This document shows, piece after piece, positions 25,607 to 34,206 of a DNA stretch of 64,000 bases. Where the stretch lies: the NCBI GenBank assembly GCA_017427685.1, contig JAFRSH010000036.1:1-64000 (forward strand), written 5' to 3'. Every line of letters starts with the position of its first letter. Position 1 is the stretch's first letter. The notes under the pieces were generated by a model. It searched no databases, was not told where the DNA came from, and saw only the letters and a list, made by a program, of their open reading frames with translations. A program made the position numbers and the translations under genes. This DNA is from Lachnospiraceae bacterium. Lineage in GTDB: Bacteria; Bacillota; Clostridia; Lachnospirales; Lachnospiraceae.

Positions 25607-26338
25607 TTGAAAAGAATTGATAAGAAAATAATACTGTTCGCGGGCATTGCTTTATTGGTGATAACTTGCCTTGTATTTATCCTTTTATATTTTGGGGTTA
25701 TTCATCTGAATAACCCTTCGCGATCGGAATATCCTATCAGAGGCGTCGATGTATCGCATCACCAGGGTGAGATAGATTGGAAGCGTTTGGCGGAACAGGA
25801 TATCCGTTTTGCCTTTATAAAAGCAACGGAAGGGTCAAAATATACGGATGAATGTTTTGAAAAAAATTGGAAAGAAAGCAGGGATGTCGGACTAAGGGTA
25901 GGTGCTTATCATTTTTTCAGCCTTGATTCCTCAGGGAAAAAGCAGGCCAAGAATTTTTGCAGTGTGGTAGAAGGGTTTAACGATATGCTCCCGCCGGTTG
26001 TAGATGTCGAACCGTATGGGAAGTACAGTGACCCTGATATACTCGATAAGGCCAAGATGCTTTCTGAACTGGGCGAGTATGTTGATATTATTGAGAAAAA
26101 ATATGATCAGAGACCGATAATATATACCACTGAGGAGTGGTTATCGATATTGTTGGAAAAATTTGCGGATTATGATATATGGATAAGAAGCGTATACGGT
26201 AAGCCGGACGCTTCCGTAAAATGGACATTCTGGCAGTTTTCAAACAGGCATGTGTTAGACGGATACAGCGGAACCGAAAGATATATTGATATGAATGTGT
26301 TTTCCGGCAACGAAGCGGATTTTTATGATTACAGATGA
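25607..26338 (+). CDS. GH25 lysozyme with N-terminal membrane anchor
   Basis: GGAG (25593-25596) points to a TTG start at 25607, giving 243 residues; the longer frame from 25457 overlaps the thioesterase. Residues about 8-30 are a membrane anchor. The muramidase domain starts at YPIRGVDVSHHQGEIDW, has FAFIKATEGSKYTD, and places the catalytic acids in PPVVDVEPYG, the DxE motif of glycoside hydrolase family 25. It should cut peptidoglycan outside the membrane. Base composition is clearly more AT-rich than the genes before it, a sign of transfer or a recombination boundary at about 25.6 kb. Confidence 0.88.
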   Translation: MKRIDKKIILFAGIALLVITCLVFILLYFGVIHLNNPSRSEYPIRGVDVSHHQGEIDWKRLAEQDIRFAFIKATEGSKYTDECFEKNWKESRDVGLRVGAYHFFSLDSSGKKQAKNFCSVVEGFNDMLPPVVDVEPYGKYSDPDILDKAKMLSELGEYVDIIEKKYDQRPIIYTTEEWLSILLEKFADYDIWIRSVYGKPDASVKWTFWQFSNRHVLDGYSGTERYIDMNVFSGNEADFYDYR

Positions 26339-26432
26339 GAATAATTATTGCTGTTTAGATCATATGTAAGTTGTTGATAAAGTGATTGGATAACAAAGAA
26401 ATACATAGTACGAACGCTACACTACAAAGAAA

Positions 26433-26475
26433 AAGCGAGGTTGTCTGCTTGTCACCTCGCTTATTTATTTTTTAT
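26433..26475 (+). terminator. Terminator downstream of GH25 gene
   Basis: Nine-bp perfect stem AAGCGAGGT/ACCTCGCTT, 12-nt loop, then a T-rich tail with six consecutive Ts. Confidence 0.85.
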
Positions 26476-26724
26476 ATATTTGCGTATTTTATAAAAAATG
26501 CTGAAAAAATCATCGCAGGTTGTGATACTCTGCGAAAAACTGTATCTACAGAATACATGAATGCACCATGATTGTCAAATGATCTATATATGAATTACAA
26601 AATGCGTGTTCTTGCCATACGGATACAGTTATAAAATCTCTTTGGGCAACATGCACAAATCAAGGGTGCGTTTTTTGGTTATTTTGCCGATTATCATTTC
26701 GTGAATATCATGATACTATGTAGG

Positions 26725-26750
26725 CACAGTGTTTCAACACTGTGTCTTTT
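26725..26750 (+). terminator. Hairpin CACAGTGTT/AACACTGTG with T tail
   Basis: Near-continuous palindrome with only TC between the arms, followed by TCTTTT. It could be a terminator or, since it lies 82 bp before the ORF6N gene, an operator for it. Confidence 0.5.
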
Positions 26751-26831
26751 GAATTCTGAACGATTTTTCGAGCAGAGTATTCCCCTGATTAATCGCCGAA
26801 GACATTAAGACTTGTAAATCAGGAGGTTTAT

Positions 26832-27761
26832 GTGGCAAAAAAAGTACAAGAGAAATCATCGGGAATAATCCCTATTACAGTAGATACCACGGATGTGAAG
26901 AGTCTAATACATGTAATACGTGGTAAGCAGGTTATGTTTGATAGCGATCTAGCAATGCTATATCAAGTTGAAACAGGGGCACTAAATCGCTCTGTTAAAA
27001 GGAATATTAACAGATTTCCGGAAGATTTTTGTTTTCAGTTAACTGAAGAAGAGTTTTTGAGATGCCATTTTGGCATCTCAAAAGACAAAACTGAGGGAAG
27101 GGGCGGCAGAAGATATATGCCTTATGTATTCACTGAGCATGGTATATCTATGCTGTCTGCTGTTCTTAAAAGTGATGTGGCTGTAAATGCCAGCATAGGG
27201 ATAATAAGGGCATTTGTCGAAATGCGACATTTTGTTTTAAATAATACCCTTCTGTTTGAAAAAGTCAGCGATATCGAATTAAAACAGATGGAGTATCAAA
27301 AATCAACGGATGAAAGGTTTGATAAGGTGTTCCGGTATATTGAGGATCATGCAGAGGCAAACCAGAAGATATTCTTTGATGGTCAGATTTATGATGCATT
27401 TAGTCTGATCACATCTATTATCCGGAAAGCACAGAAGGAGCTTGTTCTGATTGACGGCTACGTTAACGTGGACACACTGAATGTTCTGGCAAAAAAGAAT
27501 GCCGGCGTTGATGTTAAGATTTATACATATGCGAACGCAGGGCTGACAAATACGGATGTTGCAAACTTTAATGCACAGTATCCGACATTAAGTGTAACGA
27601 AGACTCAGGTGTTCCATGATAGGTTTATCATCTTGGATGGGAAGGTTGCCTATCATATGGGAGCATCGATAAAGGATGCAGGAAAGAAGTGCTTTGGCAT
27701 ATCGTTGTTGGAAGATCCGAGCATAGGGACAGATTTGTTAAATCGGCTTAAGACGGTATAG
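26832..27761 (+). CDS. ORF6N-domain protein with PLD-like C-terminus
   Basis: 309 residues from a GTG behind AGGAGG. Residues about 22-110 are an ORF6N (KilA-N-like) DNA-binding domain: VIRGKQVMFDSDLAMLYQVETGALNRSVKRNINRFPEDFCFQL. After a helical spacer, residues about 180-305 resemble a phospholipase-D-like nuclease fold with FHDRFIILDGKVAYHMGASIKDAGKK, a variant of HxKxxxxD in which Lys is replaced by Arg. Such proteins are scattered, mobile-DNA-associated genes in gut bacteria. The AT-rich surroundings fit an acquired gene. Whether it cuts DNA is not known. Confidence 0.78.
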   Translation: MAKKVQEKSSGIIPITVDTTDVKSLIHVIRGKQVMFDSDLAMLYQVETGALNRSVKRNINRFPEDFCFQLTEEEFLRCHFGISKDKTEGRGGRRYMPYVFTEHGISMLSAVLKSDVAVNASIGIIRAFVEMRHFVLNNTLLFEKVSDIELKQMEYQKSTDERFDKVFRYIEDHAEANQKIFFDGQIYDAFSLITSIIRKAQKELVLIDGYVNVDTLNVLAKKNAGVDVKIYTYANAGLTNTDVANFNAQYPTLSVTKTQVFHDRFIILDGKVAYHMGASIKDAGKKCFGISLLEDPSIGTDLLNRLKTV

Positions 27762-27933
27762 AAATGCCACTAAAAGGCTATTTGATCAAGGTAAAGACAT
27801 GATAGAAAGTTGATTTTTTTAACTGTGTAGTGTAAGATGAGAGCAGTAATAAACAATACTTGAAGGTAGAACAGACAGTCGTCTCTCTTGTCAGAAATGC
27901 TGGTGTGCCAATCAGCCTGTATTGTTGGATATT

Positions 27934-27957
27934 AGACCCCATAGAAATGTGGGGTCT
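27934..27957 (+). promoter_or_regulatory. Hairpin in the leader of the P-loop kinase gene
   Basis: AGACCCCA and TGGGGTCT form a perfect 8-bp stem around TAGAAATG, 32 bases before the start codon. The tail after it is only weakly T-rich, so attenuator, operator or terminator are all possible. Confidence 0.45.
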
Positions 27958-27988
27958 TAATTATATAGTTGAGCTAAAAGGAATTATT

Positions 27989-28726
27989 ATGCATTATAAA
28001 GCGATAATAAATGGAATAGAGGTAAACGCGATATACAGAGAAGAAGACATAGAAAAGCTTTTTATCCCTCTTTTGGATCGACTTTCGAAAATGAGGGAGG
28101 AAAAAGGCTCTCGTATTCTCGCACTGCTTGCTGCACCGCCGGGAGCCGGGAAAAGCACACTTGTAAGCTTACTTGAGCACCTCTCCATAAGCGCAATTCC
28201 CGGGTTTAAGGTTCAGGCTTTGGGGATGGACGGTTTTCATATGCGCCAGGAATACCTGCTCTCCCATATGGTAACAGTAGATGGAAAAGAAACGAGAATG
28301 GTGGACATAAAGGGCTCCCCGGTTACTTTTGATCTGCAGGGTCTGGCAGGGAAAATTAAAGAAGTGTCGACCGGTGCATTATGTGGTTGGCCTGTTTATG
28401 ATCGGCTCCTGCATAATCCGGTGGAAGATGCTATAACAGTAGACGGAGATATTGTCCTCATAGAAGGAAATTATCTTCTTCTGGACCGGGAAGGTTGGAA
28501 AGACATCAGGAAATACGCGGACTATACAATTTCCGTTTCGGCAGATCCGCAAATGCTAAGGGAAAGATTGATCTCACGCAAAATCGCCAGCGGAACACCG
28601 AGAGAAAACGCAGAAAAGTTCGTTGATTTCAGTGACATGGCAAACGTGAAGCTCTGTCTTGAAGAAACGGACCGGGCAGATCTGATCCTGACAGAAGCAG
28701 AAGGACCATCATTTATAAAAATATGA
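27989..28726 (+). CDS. P-loop kinase of the uridine kinase/PRK family
   Basis: ATG 27989 follows AAAGGAA and gives 245 residues; the frame from 27860 runs through a hairpin. Walker A is APPGAGKSTLV, followed by LGMDGFHMRQEYL (the D-G-FH motif of phosphoribulokinase/uridine kinase relatives) and VLIEGNYLLLDREGW. The family includes YggC/FrcK-type sugar or nucleoside kinases. The exact substrate is unknown; no neighbouring sugar transporter helps. Confidence 0.82.
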   Translation: MHYKAIINGIEVNAIYREEDIEKLFIPLLDRLSKMREEKGSRILALLAAPPGAGKSTLVSLLEHLSISAIPGFKVQALGMDGFHMRQEYLLSHMVTVDGKETRMVDIKGSPVTFDLQGLAGKIKEVSTGALCGWPVYDRLLHNPVEDAITVDGDIVLIEGNYLLLDREGWKDIRKYADYTISVSADPQMLRERLISRKIASGTPRENAEKFVDFSDMANVKLCLEETDRADLILTEAEGPSFIKI

Positions 28727-28780
28727 TTCTAAGAGTATGAACTTAAGGGTTACTTTATAGAACAGACAAGGAGGTATGGC

Positions 28781-29257
28781 ATGAGCAAAGTATTGGTGGC
28801 ATATTTTTCGGCGAGCGGAGTTACAAAGAAGCTTGCGGAGAGGCTTGCTGAGGCGGTTGGAGGAGATCTTTTTGAGATCGTCCCGGAACAGCTTTATACG
28901 GATGAGGATCTCAACTGGAGAAACAAAAAAAGTCGAAGCTCGGTGGAAATGAATGACCGTGCCTGCAGACCCGCGATCGCGAGCGGGCTTGATGACATAT
29001 CAGGGTATGATGTTGTTTTTGTCGGGTTCCCTGTCTGGTGGTATCGTGAGCCTTCGATCATCGATACGTTTGTCGAATCCTACGACTTCTCGGGCAAAAC
29101 GATCGTTCCGTTCGCAACATCGGGCCTGAGCGGTATCGGCGATTCCGGCAAGAATATCGGAGAGCTTGCTAAGGGCTCGAAAGCAGAAAAGGGAAAGCGC
29201 TTCTCTGCAAATGCTTCGGTTGAGAAGCTGAAAAAATGGGCAGAAGAGTGGGTATAA
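28781..29257 (+). CDS. Flavodoxin-like protein
   Basis: A 158-residue flavodoxin behind AAGGAGG. The FMN phosphate loop is [15 protein letters not shown], and the aromatic residues flanking the isoalloxazine are in [29 protein letters not shown] completes the flavin site. It likely serves as an electron carrier or quinone-type oxidoreductase. Base composition returns here to that of the main chromosome. Confidence 0.9.
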   Translation: MSKVLVAYFSASGVTKKLAERLAEAVGGDLFEIVPEQLYTDEDLNWRNKKSRSSVEMNDRACRPAIASGLDDISGYDVVFVGFPVWWYREPSIIDTFVESYDFSGKTIVPFATSGLSGIGDSGKNIGELAKGSKAEKGKRFSANASVEKLKKWAEEWV

Positions 29258-29435
29258 CACAAGAGTGAGACAAGGTGTGTCCCATCCGATAAAACAGCGC
29301 AAAGGGACGCTTTGTGTCCTGTTATATAAGCCGGATCATCGCTAATCTGGAGTCACAACGAAGCCGACGGGTGACAGAATATACCCGGGATCATTTGAGT
29401 CATTGTCGGCCAAGTAAACCAACGAGGAGGTCTGT

Positions 29436-29945
29436 ATGGATCAGACAAAAGTCGCAGCATTTATTAAGGGTCTCAGAAATGAGAAAAAACTCACTCAGGA
29501 AGAACTGGCTGAGAAGTTCAATGTTTCAAGAAGAACTGTTTCAAGATGGGAGACCGGAAGTAATCTGCCCGACATAGATATTCTTATAGAAATGTCTGAT
29601 TTCTTTGATGTGGACCTTCGCGAAATCTTAGATGGCGAAAGGAAGGCAGAAAAAATGAATCAGGAAGTAAAAGAAACAGCAATTAAGGTAGCGGAGTACA
29701 GTAACGAGGGAGAAAGAAGACACGCAAAGGTTATGATCGCATTTTTCATAATAGGTATCCTCTGTCTTTGCGGACATGCGGCACTTGAATTTGCAGAAAT
29801 GGAAGAAACATTCTGGGCGGGATTTTTAGACGGAAGTACGCTTGGTGTCGGCATCGGTTCGATGATCTTGGGACTCTTTTATGTAAGCGGAGTACTTGCG
29901 AAGGTAATGTCTGCAAAGCGCAGAATGCTCGGTATGGACAGATAA
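29436..29945 (+). CDS. XRE regulator with membrane domain
   Basis: 169 residues behind GAGGAGG. Residues 5-62 are an XRE helix-turn-helix (LRNEKKLTQEELAEKFNVSRRTVSRWE). After a charged linker two membrane helices follow (VMIAFFIIGILCLCGHAAL and TLGVGIGSMILGLFYVSGVL). Such membrane-tethered XRE proteins are common orphan regulators in Lachnospirales. The downstream hairpin element (29963-30014) may terminate it. Confidence 0.85.
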   Translation: MDQTKVAAFIKGLRNEKKLTQEELAEKFNVSRRTVSRWETGSNLPDIDILIEMSDFFDVDLREILDGERKAEKMNQEVKETAIKVAEYSNEGERRHAKVMIAFFIIGILCLCGHAALEFAEMEETFWAGFLDGSTLGVGIGSMILGLFYVSGVLAKVMSAKRRMLGMDR

Positions 29946-29962
29946 CAAAACACGGGCTCGAT

Positions 29963-30014
29963 CAAAAGTCCTATGGTTTTTGCGATATACTCAGCAAAAG
30001 TCATGGGACTTTTT
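29963..30014. repeat. Dispersed long hairpin element, copy 1
   Basis: CAAAAGTCCTATGG (29963-29976) pairs with TCATGGGACTTTT, and inside it TTTTTGC pairs with GCAAAA. A close relative lies at 60042-60094, 30 kb away, with the same outer and inner arms but different loop bases. Here the 3' arm ends in five Ts, so it may terminate the XRE gene. Confidence 0.7.
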
Positions 30015-30192
30015 CATTGCAAAAAACGGAGATGATATTTGTAAGACAACTGCAAAAATCGCGGAACTTCTTGTATAATATGTCACATGGAGCCCGGTAC
30101 TTCGTTTGAAATATTTGGAATAAAAAATATATGATCGGCTCCCGGTATGGGATTGATGAAATCTCCCTATATTTGATTTTGAGAGGTATATT

Positions 30193-31248
30193 ATGGATAA
30201 ATACGACGTTACGGCGCTTGGTGAGTTGCTTATAGATTTCACGGAAAACGGCAGAAGCGAGCAGGGAAACCCGACTTTTGAGGCAAATCCCGGAGGCGCG
30301 CCTTGCAACGTGCTCGCCATGCTCTCAAAACTTGGAAACAAGACGGCATTTATCGGAAAGGTCGGGGATGACTTTTTCGGAAAGCAGCTTCGGGACGCGA
30401 TCACCGAGGTCGGTATTGACGGATCGTATCTTTTGAAAGATGAAGTTCATACGACGCTCGCGCTTGTACATAACCGTTCGGACGGCGACAGGGATTTCTC
30501 GTTTTACAGAAACCCCGGGGCAGACATGATGCTCACGGAGGACGAGATCCCGGAAGAACTCATAAAGAATTCGAAAATATTCCATTTCGGGACACTTTCG
30601 ATGACTCACGAGGGAGTGAGACGGGCAACCCGGAGGGCTCTCGACATCGCAAAGAAAGCAGGTGTTATGATCTCGTTCGACCCGAACCTGCGACCGCCGC
30701 TCTGGGACAGCCTTGAGACTGCAAGAGAACAGGTTCTTTACGGACTGGGATTTTGCGATGTTCTCAAAATCTCGGACAACGAAATTGTGTGGCTTACGGG
30801 TGAAAACGATTATACGGCAGGTGTAAAGTGGATCCACGATCGCTACAACATTCCGCTCATTCTGGTCTCGATGGGTCGCGACGGAAGCCGCGCATATTAT
30901 GACGGTGGAACTTCCGCCCAAAAGGACGTAACTTCCGCCAATTTGAACGTAACTTCGGGCATGGAAAAGGGTGGTAACGTTCTGAAAAGCGGAAGTTCGA
31001 AAATGGTTTTAGTAGAAGAGAAAGCATATCTTCAGAATAATACGGTCGACACAACCGGAGCCGGAGACACGTTCTTCGGATGCATCCTTCATTATTTGTG
31101 CAGGGACGATATCAGCGAACTTAACGAAACACTTCTCGCAGAAATGCTCCGCTTTGCGAATGCGGCCGCATCCATTGTGACTACGAGAAAAGGTGCGTTG
31201 CGCGTGATGCCGGATGTCAGCGAAGTGAAACGACTACTGAAGGCATAA
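30193..31248 (+). CDS. PfkB-family fructokinase with heptapeptide insert
   Basis: A 351-residue ribokinase-fold sugar kinase. The opening GELLIDFTENG, then FEANPGGAPCNVLAMLSKLG and GKVGDDFFGKQL, are typical of ScrK-type fructokinases; the catalytic DTTGAGDTFFG is near residue 280. In front of it is an unusual hydrophilic stretch of about 30 residues containing three tandem heptads that start with Thr-Ser (30910-30972). The gene is followed by an AGE-family sugar isomerase, so a path mannose (or another aldose) to fructose to fructose-6-phosphate is plausible. Confidence 0.88.
   Translation: MDKYDVTALGELLIDFTENGRSEQGNPTFEANPGGAPCNVLAMLSKLGNKTAFIGKVGDDFFGKQLRDAITEVGIDGSYLLKDEVHTTLALVHNRSDGDRDFSFYRNPGADMMLTEDEIPEELIKNSKIFHFGTLSMTHEGVRRATRRALDIAKKAGVMISFDPNLRPPLWDSLETAREQVLYGLGFCDVLKISDNEIVWLTGENDYTAGVKWIHDRYNIPLILVSMGRDGSRAYYDGGTSAQKDVTSANLNVTSGMEKGGNVLKSGSSKMVLVEEKAYLQNNTVDTTGAGDTFFGCILHYLCRDDISELNETLLAEMLRFANAAASIVTTRKGALRVMPDVSEVKRLLKA
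30910..30972 (+). repeat. Three 21-nt in-frame tandem units in fructokinase gene
   Basis: Units at 30910-30930, 30931-30951 and 30952-30972 each begin ACTTC and encode TSAQKDV, TSANLNV, TSGMEKG. The core AACTTCCGCC also appears, in both orientations, in the structured element just after the gene (31251-31319), suggesting that a mobile palindromic sequence contributed the insert. Confidence 0.7.
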
Positions 31249-31250
31249 TA

Positions 31251-31319
31251 AACTTCCGCTTCCGGGAACGAAAATCAGGTCAACTTCCGTTTCGGATTTC
31301 GTTCCGAGAGGCGGAAGTT
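31251..31319. repeat. Nested palindromic element after fructokinase gene
   Basis: An outer perfect stem AACTTCCGC (31251-31259)/GCGGAAGTT (31311-31319) encloses an inner perfect stem GGAACGAAA (31265-31273)/TTTCGTTCC (31297-31305). A further AACTTCCG at 31282 allows alternative folding. No T-tract follows, so it looks like a REP-type element rather than a plain terminator. Confidence 0.7.
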
Positions 31320-31357
31320 AGAAAAGAACAAACAGAGAAGACTCAACGGGGGTAGTT

Positions 31358-32683
31358 ATGGATAACAAGTACTTGATCGATTCAAAAGAAAATAAGGAAT
31401 TCATGCTGACGAATGCTCTCAGACTTTTGGAGTTCGGAAGGCGTTTCCCCGCACCCGGCGGGTCAAGCTATTATCTCGGCGAGGACGGAACACCGTGCGC
31501 CGATAAGCCCCGTGAGACATGGATCACGAGCAGGATGGCTCATGTCTACTGCACCGGTTCAATGCTCGGTGCACCGGGTACGGACGCATCATACTACAAG
31601 GCGCTCGCGGGGAGAGCGATCAACGGACTTCGGGGAGAACTGAAGGACACGGAAAACGGCGGCTGGTTCAGCGGTATCGATCCGGATGGTTCAGTGCTTC
31701 CCGATAAGATGTGCTACGCCCATGCCTTCGTAATACTTGCGGCTTCGAGCGCGCTCTGCGCCGGGGTTGAGGGTGCGAAGGAGCTTCTTGACGATGCGCT
31801 CGCGACCTTTGACAGGTACTTCTGGGATGAAGATGAGGGGATGACACGCGACAGCTGGGATACGAGCTTTAAAAAGCTCGATCCATACCGCGGCCTTAAT
31901 GCCAATATGCACACAGTCGAAGCTTTTCTGGCTGTTGCCGACGCTACGGGTAACGACCTGTACAGGGAGCGCGCCGGTCGCATCATCGACCGCGTCATCG
32001 CCTGGGCAGGGGAGAATTCCTACAGGATCCCGGAGCACTACGATGAGAACTGGGAACCACAAAACGACCTTAATAAGGACAATCCCGCAGATCCCTTCAA
32101 GCCTTACGGTGTGACTCCGGGCCATGGAATCGAGTGGGCAAGGCTTATAGCTCAGTGGGCTGTTTCGACATACAGGCGCGACAATAATGAAGGCGCAGCC
32201 GGATCTGATGACATAAACGTTACAAACCAAATAAAAGACAGAAAAAACAAGCTCCTTGCGGGCCACTACATCGATATCGCGTCCAAACTCTACGGGCGCG
32301 CGGTAGACGATGCGTGGTGCGCGGACGGTGCGGAGGGCCTTGTTTACACGACCGATCTTGACGGCAAGCCCATCATTCACGACAGGATGCACTGGACACT
32401 TGCGGAAGCAATCAATACTTCGGCAGTTCTCTACCGTATCACGGGCGAGGACAGGTATGCCCGCGATCTGGCCGTTCTTCTCGAATACCTTGATAAGCAC
32501 GTCATGGACCACAAGAACGGCTCGTGGTTCCATCAGCTCGACGCGCAGGGCAACGTCCTTACTACGGTATGGCCCGGCAAGCCTGACGTTTATCACGCCT
32601 TCCAGGCTATGCTGATCCCGTATCTCGGAACGGGGTTGTCGATCGCAAGTGCTATAAAGACTGAATACCTACCGAGGCAGTAG
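31358..32683 (+). CDS. AGE-family sugar isomerase/epimerase
   Basis: A 441-residue (alpha/alpha)6-barrel protein of the N-acylglucosamine 2-epimerase family. Family segments include RETWITSRMAHVYCTGSMLG, DKMCYAHAFVILAASSAL, GLNANMHTVEAFLAVADATG, TPGHGIEWARLIAQWA and KPDVYHAFQAMLIPYLG, with active-site histidines in MHTVEA, PGHGIEWA and DVYHAFQ. Relatives include mannose isomerase, cellobiose 2-epimerase and the sulfoquinovose isomerase YihS. Pairing with a fructokinase favours ketose formation. Its stop codon lies inside an Rrf2-type operator for the sulfur genes that follow. Confidence 0.82.
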   Translation: MDNKYLIDSKENKEFMLTNALRLLEFGRRFPAPGGSSYYLGEDGTPCADKPRETWITSRMAHVYCTGSMLGAPGTDASYYKALAGRAINGLRGELKDTENGGWFSGIDPDGSVLPDKMCYAHAFVILAASSALCAGVEGAKELLDDALATFDRYFWDEDEGMTRDSWDTSFKKLDPYRGLNANMHTVEAFLAVADATGNDLYRERAGRIIDRVIAWAGENSYRIPEHYDENWEPQNDLNKDNPADPFKPYGVTPGHGIEWARLIAQWAVSTYRRDNNEGAAGSDDINVTNQIKDRKNKLLAGHYIDIASKLYGRAVDDAWCADGAEGLVYTTDLDGKPIIHDRMHWTLAEAINTSAVLYRITGEDRYARDLAVLLEYLDKHVMDHKNGSWFHQLDAQGNVLTTVWPGKPDVYHAFQAMLIPYLGTGLSIASAIKTEYLPRQ

Positions 32684-32687
32684 GTAT
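32665..32687. promoter_or_regulatory. Rrf2-type operator A upstream of metY
   Basis: ATACCTAC-N7-GTAGGTAT, perfect 8-bp arms, 23 bp long. Two similar sites with the same spacing lie at the iscS promoter (35319 and 35353), whose operon encodes an Rrf2 regulator. It overlaps the stop codon of the AGE-family gene and lies just upstream of the LysR-type site. Confidence 0.7.
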
Positions 32688-32696
32688 AACTTTTGG

Positions 32697-32712
32697 TTAT
32701 CACCGACGATAA
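32697..32712. promoter_or_regulatory. LysR-type operator at metY promoter
   Basis: TTATCACCGACGATAA, i.e. TTATC-N6-GATAA, ends 11 bp before the -35 box. The mccB promoter carries TTATCACGGACGATAA at the same distance. Position upstream of -35 is that of a LysR activator site; the LysR gene at 37736 is the obvious candidate. Confidence 0.65.
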
Positions 32713-32723
32713 AACCAAACGAA

Positions 32724-32752
32724 TTTTCAAATCTGTGATCTCGTATTATCAT
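32724..32752 (+). promoter_or_regulatory. Promoter of metY-cysK
   Basis: TTTTCA (32724-32729), 17-bp spacer, TATCAT (32747-32752). The -35 box is poor, as expected for an activator-dependent promoter. The same hexamers and spacer recur at mccB. Confidence 0.65.
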
Positions 32753-32848
32753 AGTCACATCAAAACGAAGCGACATGAAAGCGAAATCAGCATACCGGTT
32801 AACTGATCTCGACTTTAACAAAACAATCGAAATCAGGAGGAACTTCAT

Positions 32849-34132
32849 ATGAGCAATTACAGATTTGAGACATTACAGTTACACGTTGGACAGGAACAGG
32901 CAGACCCCACTACAGATTCAAGGGCGGTTCCGATCTACCAGACAACTTCTTACGTATTCCATAACAGCAAGCATGCAGCCGACAGATTCGGACTCGCAGA
33001 CGCAGGCAACATCTACGGAAGACTTACAAACACAACGCAGGACGTTCTCGAGAAGAGAGTAGCGGCACTTGAAGGCGGAGTTGCAGCCCTTGCGGTTGCT
33101 TCCGGAGCAGCAGCTATCTCGTATACGATCGAGGCGCTCGCAGCAAACGGCGGACATATCGTAGCTCAGAAGACCATCTACGGCGGCAGCTACAACCTCC
33201 TTTCACACACTCTTCCCCAGTACGGGATCGAGACAACCTTCGTAGACGCACACAACCTCAGCGAAGTTGAGGGCGCCATCAAGGACAACACCAGAGCCAT
33301 CTACCTTGAGACACTCGGAAATCCCGGCAGCGATATCCCCGATATCGAAGAGATCGCTAAGATCGCACACAAGCACGGACTTCCCCTCGTGATCGACAAC
33401 ACATTCGGAACACCTTACCTCATCAGACCCATCGAGTACGGCGCAGACATTGTTGTTCACTCCGCAACCAAGTTCCTCGGAGGCCATGGAACCACACTCG
33501 GCGGCATAATCGTTGACGGCGGCAAGTTCGACTGGAAGGCAAGCGGAAAGTATCCCGGAATCGCAGCTCCCAACCCCAGCTACCACGGCGTTTCCTTCGC
33601 AGACGTTGTCGGACCCGCAGCGTTCGTTACATACATCCGTGCGATCCTGCTCCGCGACACCGGCGCATCGATCTCGCCTTTCAACGCATTCCTTCTTCTT
33701 CAGGGAATCGAGACTCTTTCACTGAGACTCGACAGACACGTTGAGAACACCAAGAAGGTCATTGAATTCCTTTCGAAGCACCCGCTTGTTGAGAAGGTTC
33801 ACCATCCTTCACTCGAGGATCACCCCGACCACGCTGTTTACAAGAAGTACTTCCCGAACGGCGGCGGCTCGATCTTCACCTTTGACATCAAGGGCGGTCA
33901 GGACGAGGCATGGAAGTTCATCGATAACCTTACGATCTTCTCACTCCTTGCAAACGTTGCAGACGTGAAGAGCCTTGTTATCCATCCCGCATCGACCACA
34001 CATTCGCAGCTCTCAACCGAGGAGCTCCTCGATCAGGGCATCAAGCCCAACACGATCAGACTCTCGATCGGCACCGAGCATATCGATGACATCATCGAAG
34101 ACCTTGAAAAGGGATTTGCAGCCATCAAATAA
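32849..34132 (+). CDS. metY: O-acetylhomoserine sulfhydrylase
   Basis: A 427-residue PLP enzyme of the Cys/Met metabolism family, of the MetY type that joins sulfide to O-acetylhomoserine to make homocysteine. Characteristic are [32 protein letters not shown], the PLP lysine in [16 protein letters not shown], and the long insert [23 protein letters not shown] that separates MetY from cystathionine synthases. AGGAGG precedes the ATG. It is the first gene of the metY-cysK unit, behind both Rrf2 and LysR sites. Confidence 0.93.
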   Translation: MSNYRFETLQLHVGQEQADPTTDSRAVPIYQTTSYVFHNSKHAADRFGLADAGNIYGRLTNTTQDVLEKRVAALEGGVAALAVASGAAAISYTIEALAANGGHIVAQKTIYGGSYNLLSHTLPQYGIETTFVDAHNLSEVEGAIKDNTRAIYLETLGNPGSDIPDIEEIAKIAHKHGLPLVIDNTFGTPYLIRPIEYGADIVVHSATKFLGGHGTTLGGIIVDGGKFDWKASGKYPGIAAPNPSYHGVSFADVVGPAAFVTYIRAILLRDTGASISPFNAFLLLQGIETLSLRLDRHVENTKKVIEFLSKHPLVEKVHHPSLEDHPDHAVYKKYFPNGGGSIFTFDIKGGQDEAWKFIDNLTIFSLLANVADVKSLVIHPASTTHSQLSTEELLDQGIKPNTIRLSIGTEHIDDIIEDLEKGFAAIK

Positions 34133-34206
34133 GAGAGTATAATAACGCATATGTGGAAAGCCGGCATTTCACGGCAGAGGCTTATCATCAGAAAGGAAGG
34201 AACATT

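Larger units (their letters stand above)
26339..26831. other. 493-bp AT-rich intergenic region with two hairpins
   Basis: No convincing gene is seen here. It holds a strong terminator (26433-26475) and a second short hairpin (26725-26750), each listed separately. The stretch between them is low-complexity AT-rich DNA with no recognisable ORF. A 61-codon frame at 26386-26571 runs through the terminator and lacks a ribosome binding site. Confidence 0.5.

Noticed and set aside
26386..26571. 61-codon ORF in the intergenic region after the GH25 gene
   Set aside because: It runs through a strong intrinsic terminator, has no ribosome binding site and no recognisable protein pattern.
29258..29435. 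Short GGGAC/GTCC repeats resembling known Clostridial intergenic repeats
   Set aside because: Pairing is weak and inconsistent; I could not define unit borders.
32760..32848. 25-codon ORF in the metY leader
   Set aside because: No regulatory codon run and it overlaps the metY ribosome binding site; unlike the mccB leader there is no terminator.
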